Shown in pieces: positions 1 through 4,224 of a stretch of 5,635 bases of DNA. The notes under the pieces are model-generated. The model was not told where the DNA came from and did not search any database. It saw only the letters and a list, made by a program, of their open reading frames with translations. The translations under genes and the position numbers were made by a program. How positions within the stretch are numbered: position 1 is the stretch's first letter; each line of letters begins with the position of its first letter. The stretch comes from Brevundimonas sp. (GTDB lineage: Bacteria; Pseudomonadota; Alphaproteobacteria; Caulobacterales; Caulobacteraceae). The stretch spans positions 1-5,635 of the forward strand of contig JAAXIW010000356.1 in NCBI GenBank assembly GCA_012270135.1. Reading direction: 5' to 3'.

Positions 1-1755
1 GCCGCAGGCGGCCGGGGCGGCCGCCGGCGGGGCGGGGGCCGGCGGCGCGGGCCCGACTTCCTCAACCCGCGACGGCTCGGGCGCGCGGCTGCCGAACGGC
101 GCCGACGGCGGGACGTCGGGCGCGGGGCCGCGCATCACGGCATCGAAGACCGTGCCGGCGGTCAGCACCTCGTCGCGGACCGGCGGGGCGGGTTCGGCCT
201 CGGGTTCGGGCTCGGGCGGCGCGAGATCGGCCGACCAGGCCTGCTGTTCGTCGAAGGCCGGATCATCGAAGCCGTTGTCGAAGGTTGCGTTCGGGAAGGC
301 CGCGTCCGGGAAGGCGGCCGCGCGCCAATCGGGCTCGGCGGCCTCGGCGCGGGCGGCCGGTTCGGCGCGGCGGCCGATGTTCTCGCGCGCCTCGGCGATC
401 AGGGCGGCGGTCCGCTCCTCGGACAGGCGCATGCGCTCGGCCAGCTCGCCCGAGGCCCGGTCGTAGTGCTGCTCGATCTTGTTCGAGCTGTCGGCGAGGC
501 GGCGGCCGATGTCCTCAAGGGCCTGCTGCGAGCGGCGCTCGGACTGGGTGATGCGCTCGCTGAGACGGTCCGAGATGCGGGTGATCTCGCCGCCCAGCTT
601 CTCAAGCGCCAGGGCGTGGCGGTCGTCGGCCGCGACCAGCCGTTGCTCCAGCCCCTGGGCGAACCGGCCCATGTCCGCCTCGACCTTGCGGGTCAGGGTC
701 TCGCCCAGTTTCTCCAGTCGAGCGGGTGCGTCGGACTCGATCCTGCCGACGCGGCCGTTGAGGTTCTGGGCGATGCGCAGGACCTCGTGCCCCATGGCCT
801 CGACAGCCCGGGCGGAGCGCTCCTCGGACGCCTTGACCTGATCGCCGATGGCAAGGACGGCGCGCTCGATGCGATCCATCCGGCCTTCGCTCTCGGCCGT
901 GTCCATCCGGCGCATCATCTCGGCGCGGTTGGCCTCGACCTGGCGGCTCAGGGTCTCGGCCAGCTTTTCGAAGCGCGCGGCCTCGCGGGCGCCTTCGGGC
1001 TCGACGCGGGCCTCGGCGGCGCGCAGACGCCGATCAAGATCGGCGAAAGAGCGTTCGAGGCCGCGCAGGGCGTCGGTGGTGCGGCCCTGGGCCTGGTCGA
1101 GGCGCTGGCCGACCTGGGCGAGCAGATCGGCGCCGGCGCCCGGCCCGGCGACCTTTTCGACCGCGTCCATGCGCTGGCGCAGTTCGTTGACGCCGCCGCG
1201 CTGGCGTTCCTCGATGTCGTAGAGGCGGCCGGCGAGGGCGCCGAGGGTGGTCTCGACCTTGGCGAAGGTCTCGGCTGTCTTCGGACCGACCTCCTGCTCG
1301 AATTTGCGCAGCCGGCGATGGCCCTCACGCAGCTCCTCGGAGATGTCGTCGATGCGACGGCCGTACGAACGGCCCGACTCGTCCTGGCTGTCGAGACGGC
1401 GGACGAGACCCGACACGGCCTGGTCGACGCCCTGGATGGCCACGGTGGAGCGGCGCTCGGCGGCCTCGAGGCGGGAGGCGATGGCGTCGATGGAGGCGCT
1501 CAGGCGCTGCCACGGCTCCTCGCCGGCGCCGTAGGCGTCGTCGACGCGGCGGCTGCGCCCGCGGCGCTCGTAGCTGTCGGCGGCGTGGGGTCGGCGGGAC
1601 AGGGGCACCACGCCCTCGTCGTCGTCGCCGTCCTCCATGATCATGGTGTTCAGCCACTCGCCGAGCGTCATGCCGGAGCGACGGGCGAGGTCCTTGGCGA
1701 TCTCACGCGCCCGGGGCTCGATGCCCTTTACGCTCCACGGCGCGGCTGCGCTCAC
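1..1755 (-). CDS. podJ: PodJ-type polar localization factor, N-terminal 585 codons (partial, runs off left edge)
   Basis: The reading frame is open on the minus strand from a GTG at 1753-1755 to the window edge. The first 40 residues (key stretch KDLARRSGMTLGEWLNTMI, 21-39) match the conserved start of Caulobacter-type PodJ as I remember it. Residues about 85-460 are rich in A, E, R, L and Q with heptad spacing, as in a long coiled coil. A unit R-[FL]-E-K-L-[AG]-E-T-L-[ST]-R-[QK]-V-E-A recurs at 261-275 and 346-360, with a weaker LEKLGGEIT copy at 384-392. Residues about 475-585 form a Pro/Ala/Glu/Asp-rich, probably disordered linker with Phe-acidic repeats (480-504). In Caulobacter, PodJ sits at the new pole and recruits PleC and pilus/holdfast factors; its C-terminus has a membrane helix and periplasmic domain, which would lie outside this window. 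The GTG start is supported by GGGAGG 7 bases upstream and by the conserved N-terminus. Family assignment is from recognition, not a search. Confidence 0.9.
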   Translation of the reverse strand, partial: MSAAAPWSVKGIEPRAREIAKDLARRSGMTLGEWLNTMIMEDGDDDEGVVPLSRRPHAADSYERRGRSRRVDDAYGAGEEPWQRLSASIDAIASRLEAAERRSTVAIQGVDQAVSGLVRRLDSQDESGRSYGRRIDDISEELREGHRRLRKFEQEVGPKTAETFAKVETTLGALAGRLYDIEERQRGGVNELRQRMDAVEKVAGPGAGADLLAQVGQRLDQAQGRTTDALRGLERSFADLDRRLRAAEARVEPEGAREAARFEKLAETLSRQVEANRAEMMRRMDTAESEGRMDRIERAVLAIGDQVKASEERSARAVEAMGHEVLRIAQNLNGRVGRIESDAPARLEKLGETLTRKVEADMGRFAQGLEQRLVAADDRHALALEKLGGEITRISDRLSERITQSERRSQQALEDIGRRLADSSNKIEQHYDRASGELAERMRLSEERTAALIAEARENIGRRAEPAARAEAAEPDWRAAAFPDAAFPNATFDNGFDDPAFDEQQAWSADLAPPEPEPEAEPAPPVRDEVLTAGTVFDAVMRGPAPDVPPSAPFGSRAPEPSRVEEVGPAPPAPAPPAAAPAACG

Positions 1756-1762
1756 TGATTCG

Positions 1763-1768
1763 CCTCCC
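1763..1768 (-). promoter_or_regulatory. Ribosome binding site of podJ
   Basis: The minus strand reads GGGAGG, with 7 bases before the GTG at 1755. This decides in favour of the GTG start over the internal ATG at residue 29, which would remove the conserved N-terminal segment. Confidence 0.75.
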
Positions 1769-1807
1769 GACCTTTGACTCGAACGCTACCCATCCAGATC
1801 AGGGGTG

Positions 1808-1822
1808 TAAACGCGTGGTTAA
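1808..1822. promoter_or_regulatory. CtrA-like box in the podJ upstream region
   Basis: Read on the minus strand the site is TTAA-CCACGCG-TTTA, one mismatch from the CtrA consensus TTAA-N7-TTAA. It lies 53-67 bases upstream of the podJ start codon. A match this short can arise by chance, but TTAA is rare in such GC-rich DNA and the gene is a known cell-cycle gene. Confidence 0.4.
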
Positions 1823-1834
1823 CCCCAAGATGTA

Positions 1835-1845
1835 GGGTCTGACCC
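1835..1845. repeat. Short palindrome GGGTC-T-GACCC
   Basis: A perfect 11-base palindrome lies between the CtrA-like and DnaA-like sites, about 80-90 bases upstream of the podJ start. It has the shape of a dimeric-repressor half-operator, but no known regulator consensus was recognised. Confidence 0.3.
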
Positions 1846-1852
1846 ATCTTCC

Positions 1853-1861
1853 TGTGGAAAG
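1853..1861 (-). promoter_or_regulatory. DnaA-box-like 9-mer upstream of podJ
   Basis: The minus strand reads CTTTCCACA, matching 8 of 9 positions of TT(A/T)TNCACA. It lies about 100 bases upstream of the podJ start. DnaA is reported to stimulate podJ transcription in Caulobacter, which makes the site plausible; binding is not shown by sequence alone. Confidence 0.4.
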
Positions 1862-1893
1862 CCCGTACACCGGCGAAGAGTCTCGCGCCGCAT

Positions 1894-1920
1894 CCGTTAA
1901 CGGGTCGTGAAGATTAACGG
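1894..1920. repeat. Two direct TTAACGG repeats, the first inside the palindrome CCGTTAACGG
   Basis: TTAACGG occurs at 1897-1903 and again at 1914-1920, 17 bases start to start. The first copy is half of the perfect 10-base palindrome CCGTTAACGG (1894-1903). Together with GGTTAACC (1817-1824) these are three TTAAC half-sites in the interval. They could be operator half-sites for a regulator of podJ or of the small divergent gene; which one cannot be told. Confidence 0.4.
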
Positions 1921-1975
1921 CCCGGAAAGGACTCCGGCGCTTGCCCCCGGCGCTCGGGCGGGCCACTTGGCGCGG

Positions 1976-2182
1976 ATGAGTCTGACTCTGACCCTCGCCC
2001 TTCTCGCCGCCGCCGTCGCCCTGGTTTTCTTTGCCGGATGGCGGGGGTCCCGGCCGTCGCAGCCGCACCTCGGCGTGCGCATGATCCCGTGGCGGTTGGT
2101 GATGGTGCTGGGCGGGGCCATGGTCCTGGTGCTCGCCGTCCACGTCGCGGCCCTGCTCGGAATGCCGCAGGCGACCCGCTGA
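1976..2182 (+). CDS. Small two-helix membrane protein of unknown function, 68 aa
   Basis: From the ATG at 1976-1978 the product is 68 residues with two hydrophobic stretches, about 3-20 and 37-60. They are separated by a short Arg-containing loop that carries PHLGVRMIPWR. This is a small helical-hairpin inner-membrane protein; I do not recognise a named family. The same frame is open back to a GTG at 1907, but those 23 extra residues (Pro/Arg/Ala-rich) would cover the TTAACGG repeat and look non-coding, so the ATG is preferred. No Shine-Dalgarno is seen before either start, so it may be translated from a leaderless or nearly leaderless message. It is divergent from podJ and shares its upstream region, with two GANTC sites at its first codons. 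Codon use looks normal for the region (GC-rich third positions). Confidence 0.7.
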   Translation: MSLTLTLALLAAAVALVFFAGWRGSRPSQPHLGVRMIPWRLVMVLGGAMVLVLAVHVAALLGMPQATR

Positions 2183-2213
2183 CCGGAACCGGGCGGGGCC
2201 CGCGCCCATTCCC

Positions 2214-2238
2214 CTGATCGACCCCCCCCGAAGATCAG
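2214..2238. repeat. Inverted repeat CTGATC/GATCAG enclosing an eight-C run
   Basis: CTGATC (2214-2219) pairs with GATCAG (2233-2238) across a 13-base loop that contains eight consecutive C residues (2222-2229). It lies in the leader of the FMN-split-barrel gene, and its right arm overlaps the first two bases of the Shine-Dalgarno site. The stem is only 6 bp, so any effect on translation is speculative. Confidence 0.35.
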
Positions 2239-2241
2239 GAG
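2237..2241 (+). promoter_or_regulatory. Ribosome binding site of the split-barrel gene
   Basis: AGGAG with 8 bases before the ATG at 2250, supporting this start. Confidence 0.75.
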
Positions 2242-2249
2242 ACGACGCC

Positions 2250-2759
2250 ATGTCCGACAAGACGCTGACCGCCGCCGAGGCCGAAAAAGAGTTCTGGGAG
2301 CACCTCAAGAAGTCCAACACCGGCCTGCTCGGTCTCGACCAGCCGGGCTACCACGCCCAGCCGATGACCGCCTTCCGCGAGGCGGAGACCGGGACGATCT
2401 GGTTCTTCACCCGCGAGGACACCGATCTGGCGAAGGACGCCGCGGTCGGCGGGGGGCAGAGCGCCATGTTCCACTATGGCTCGAAGGACCAGAACGTCTG
2501 GGCCTGCATCCACGGCAATCTGTCTGTGCACGGCCACGACCGCGAGATCATCGACCGCTACTGGAACCCGGTCCTGGCCGCCTGGTATCCGGAGGGCAAG
2601 GACGACCGGATGCTGACCATCCTGCGTTTCGACGCCGACGACGGCCGCGTCTGGGTCAACGAGGGCGGCTTCTTCAAATTCGCCTATGAGATCGCCAAGG
2701 CCAATGTGACGAAGACCCTGCCGGATGCGGGCGGGGTGGCAGATGTCAATCTGCAGTAG
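2250..2759 (+). CDS. FMN-binding split-barrel protein, pyridoxamine 5'-phosphate oxidase-like (general stress protein 26 type), 169 aa
   Basis: The 169-residue product has the layout of the stand-alone PNPOx-like / general stress protein 26 group. An N-terminal helix (about 8-22) precedes the barrel strands GYHAQPMTAF (33-42) and TIWFFTREDT (49-58). The strand WACIHGNLSV (84-93) follows, then the segment WNPVLAAWYPEGKDDRMLTI (105-124), and the protein ends with another strand, GRVWVNEGG (132-140). Length is normal for the group. Such proteins bind FMN or a related flavin in the cytoplasm and are linked to stress responses; the substrate is usually unknown, and it should not be taken as PdxH of vitamin B6 synthesis. 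The start is supported by AGGAG 8 bases upstream. The gene is apparently monocistronic, follows the small membrane-protein gene by 67 bases, and converges with argF, whose stop codon is 3 bases away. Confidence 0.85.
   Translation: MSDKTLTAAEAEKEFWEHLKKSNTGLLGLDQPGYHAQPMTAFREAETGTIWFFTREDTDLAKDAAVGGGQSAMFHYGSKDQNVWACIHGNLSVHGHDREIIDRYWNPVLAAWYPEGKDDRMLTILRFDADDGRVWVNEGGFFKFAYEIAKANVTKTLPDAGGVADVNLQ
2739..2754. other. Perfect 6-bp hairpin at the convergent 3' ends
   Basis: GCAGAT-GTCA-ATCTGC forms a perfect 6-bp stem with a 4-base loop, inside the last codons of the split-barrel gene and 9 bases from the argF stop. It has no T-run on either strand, so it is not a typical intrinsic terminator. 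It could be a weak bidirectional end signal or chance. Confidence 0.3.
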
Positions 2760-2762
2760 GCG

Positions 2763-3677
2763 TCAGCCTGCGAAACACCACGCCAGCACGGCCTTCTGGG
2801 CGTGGATGCGGTTCTCGGCCTCGTCCCAGACGAGGGAGCGGGGGCCGTCGAGGACGGCGTCGGTGACTTCCTCGCCGCGGTGGGCGGGGAGGCAATGCAG
2901 GAATACGGCGTCGGAGGCGGCGGCGTCCATCAGGACGTCGTCGACGCCGTAGCCCTCGAAGGCTTCCAGGCGGGCCTCGTAATCCTGATCGCCCATCGAC
3001 ACCCAGGTGTCGGTGACGACGACGTCGGCGCCGGCCACGGCCTCGCGCGGGTCGCCTGTCAGGGTGACGTGATTGCCGCCCCTGGCGAGGTCGCGCAGGT
3101 CCGGATGGTAGTCGGCCGGACAGGCCACGGTCAGATGGAAGCCCAGCTTGGGCGCAGCGTGCATGAAGCTGTGGCAGACGTTGTTGCCGTCGCCGACCCA
3201 GGCGATCGTCTTGCCGGCGACCGGCCCACGATGCTCCTCGATGGTCATCAGGTCGGCGAGGATCTGGCAGGGGTGCGAGCGGTCGGTCAGGCCGTTGATG
3301 ACCGGCACGGTGGCGACGCGGGCGAAGCGCTCGACGTCCTCATGGCTATTGGCGCGAATCATCACGGCATCGACCATGCGCGACAGGACGCGGGCGGTGT
3401 CCTCGACCGGCTCGCCGCGGCCCAGCTGCATGTCGCCGGCGTTGGCGATGATCGACGCGCCGCCGAGCTGGCGGATGGCGGCGTCGAAGCTGAAGCGGGT
3501 GCGGGTCGAATTCTTCTCGAAGATCATCGCCAGCACGCGGTCGCGGGCCGGAGCGTCGGCGTCGGCGCGGCCCTTCGGCCAGCCCTTGCGGGCCTGTTTG
3601 CGGGCGTGGGCGTCATCGAGGATGGCGCGCAGGTCTTCGGCTTCGAGCCGGTGCAGGTCGAGGAAGTGGCGGGTCAT
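2763..3677 (-). CDS. argF: Ornithine carbamoyltransferase, 304 aa
   Basis: It catalyses carbamoyl phosphate + L-ornithine to L-citrulline + phosphate, a cytoplasmic step of arginine synthesis. Diagnostic motifs are all present: the carbamoyl-phosphate site S-T-R-T-R (57-61), HPCQ (135-138), DGNN (163-166), the ornithine-binding D-x-x-x-S-M-G (223-229), and HCLPAHRGEEV (261-271) with the catalytic Cys. The SMG loop and HCLP motif distinguish it from aspartate carbamoyltransferase. At 304 residues it is a normal, intact length. The ATG at 3675-3677 fits the family N-terminus; upstream there is only a weak AAGAG. It is the last visible gene of the argD-containing minus-strand run, separated from argD by the GxxExxY cassette. 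The biosynthetic rather than catabolic role is inferred from the argD linkage. Confidence 0.96.
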   Translation of the reverse strand: MTRHFLDLHRLEAEDLRAILDDAHARKQARKGWPKGRADADAPARDRVLAMIFEKNSTRTRFSFDAAIRQLGGASIIANAGDMQLGRGEPVEDTARVLSRMVDAVMIRANSHEDVERFARVATVPVINGLTDRSHPCQILADLMTIEEHRGPVAGKTIAWVGDGNNVCHSFMHAAPKLGFHLTVACPADYHPDLRDLARGGNHVTLTGDPREAVAGADVVVTDTWVSMGDQDYEARLEAFEGYGVDDVLMDAAASDAVFLHCLPAHRGEEVTDAVLDGPRSLVWDEAENRIHAQKAVLAWCFAG

Positions 3678-3705
3678 GGCGCTCGCTCTTGTTGGAAGGC
3701 AGGAA

Positions 3706-3750
3706 GGTTCATCACAACGATCACAACGAGATCACAACGAACACGACGGG
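3706..3750 (+). repeat. Left inverted repeat of the GxxExxY cassette
   Basis: This 45-base copy aligns with the reverse complement of 4167-4210 with 40 identities, 4 mismatches and 1 gap. Inside it the 9-mer TCACAACGA occurs three times (3712-3720, 3721-3729, 3732-3740), followed by ACACGACGG (3741-3749). Read on the plus strand it still spells H-N-E-H-D-G, the N-terminus of the cassette gene, then hits a stop at 3754-3756; the ATG position is altered. Confidence 0.85.
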
Positions 3751-3779
3751 GTTTGAGTCTGACTGGCAGGCCGGCAGGG

Positions 3780-4187
3780 TCACAGGACCAGGCGACGGAA
3801 GCCGTCCCTGAGTCTGCTTGTGTTGAAATTTATGAGGTAGCCCAAGCGCACCCGCGAGAACCGCAGGTAGGTCAGAAGTTGGGCCGTATGGATCGACGCC
3901 AGGGCGTCGATCGATTTGATCTCGACCACCACCTGACGCTCCACCAGCAAGTCGAGGCGAAACCCGGCGTCGATCCGCTCATCACGGTAAGTGACCGGCA
4001 CGGCGACTTGTCTGTCGACCTGAAGTCCAGCGCGAACAAGATCCTGGGCCAGACAGTGCTCGTAGACCGACTCCAGCAGGCCGGGCCCCAGTTCCCGGTG
4101 CACCGCGAAGGCCGCATCCATTACGGCGCGACCGATCTGATTCACCTCCGGCGAAACAGCCTCGGTCCCGTCGTGTTCGTTGTGCAT
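3780..4187 (-). CDS. GxxExxY family protein (PD-(D/E)XK-like), 135 aa
   Basis: The naming motif G-L-L-E-S-V-Y is at 36-42, after the typical IGRAVMDAAFAVHRELGPG segment (18-36). A PD-(D/E)XK-like core is visible as D79 in FRLDLLVE, E89-x-K91 in VVEIKS, and Q103 in the following helix. The family (GxxExxY, PF13366-type) is about 125 residues long, is often present in variable copy number, and has no settled function; nuclease activity is suggested only by the fold. The ATG at 4185-4187 lies inside the right inverted repeat and the first residues MHNEHDGT are encoded by it; conserved family sequence begins near residue 15. No Shine-Dalgarno is seen at normal spacing (GAGGGG is about 24 bases upstream), so translation may depend on coupling to argD or be weak. 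It is co-directional with argD and argF and less GC-rich than both. Confidence 0.88.
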   Translation of the reverse strand: MHNEHDGTEAVSPEVNQIGRAVMDAAFAVHRELGPGLLESVYEHCLAQDLVRAGLQVDRQVAVPVTYRDERIDAGFRLDLLVERQVVVEIKSIDALASIHTAQLLTYLRFSRVRLGYLINFNTSRLRDGFRRLVL

Positions 4188-4210
4188 CGTCGTGACCGTT
4201 GTGATGAACC
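4167..4210 (-). repeat. Right inverted repeat of the GxxExxY cassette, carrying the gene's start codon
   Basis: On the minus strand it reads GGTTCATCACAACGG, TCACGACGA, then ATG-CACAACGAACACGACGGG with the ATG formed across the unit junction. It matches the left copy in inverted orientation at 40 of 45 aligned positions. Some similarity may continue inward (GAGNCTG on both sides), but this is marginal. Confidence 0.85.
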
Positions 4211-4224
4211 CCTCGCGCTGACCC

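Larger units (their letters stand above)
1757..1988. promoter_or_regulatory. Cluster of six GANTC (CcrM-type) methylation sites in the podJ divergent region
   Basis: GANTC occurs at 1757-1761, 1776-1780, 1878-1882, 1930-1934, 1978-1982 and 1984-1988. By eye I found only about six more in the remaining 5.4 kb, so the sites are concentrated here. One lies just upstream of the podJ GTG; two lie over the first codons of the divergent small gene. In Caulobacter, CcrM methylates GANTC, GcrA acts at methylated promoters, and podJ is reported as cell-cycle regulated within the GcrA/DnaA network. That this cluster is functional is inference. Confidence 0.55.
3706..4210. mobile_element. Putative inverted-repeat-flanked GxxExxY cassette inserted between argD and argF
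   Basis: The unit is bounded by imperfect inverted repeats (3706-3750 and 4167-4210) and holds one small gene. Sixty-base stretches I counted inside it are 53-65% GC, against about 70% for an argF stretch. Removing it leaves 14 + 28 = 42 bases between argD and argF, a normal operon spacer. No transposase is encoded and no clear target-site duplication is visible at the ends. It could be a mobile or mobilisable cassette, or a repeat-associated gene that expanded by another route. Confidence 0.55.

Noticed and set aside
466..1758. Long plus-strand open frame of 430 codons
   Set aside because: It is antisense to podJ in very GC-rich DNA, where reverse frames stay open; composition (Ala/Gly/Leu/Val/Asp) is that of a shadow and no motif is present.
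1934..1954. Direct repeat CCGGCGCT (1934-1941, 1947-1954) as an operator
   Set aside because: Low-complexity GC sequence; no consensus recognised and no clear relation to either start.
1907..1975. Upstream GTG extension of the small membrane protein
   Set aside because: No ribosome site, Pro/Arg-rich sequence, and it would cover the TTAACGG repeat; the hydrophobic N-terminus starts naturally at the ATG at 1976.
2191..2207. GC-rich hairpin GGGCG/CGCCC after the small gene as a terminator
   Set aside because: No T-run follows; in this GC-rich DNA such stems are common by chance.
1799..2320. Minus-strand open frame of 173 codons over the podJ upstream region
   Set aside because: It overlaps the small membrane-protein gene and the divergent regulatory region, is rich in Arg/Gly/Pro/His, and has no family resemblance.
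3682..4219. CTCGCTCT and CTCGCGCT outside the two cassette repeats as a target-site duplication
   Set aside because: They are not next to the repeat ends (16 bases away on the left), and one mismatch in eight is weak.
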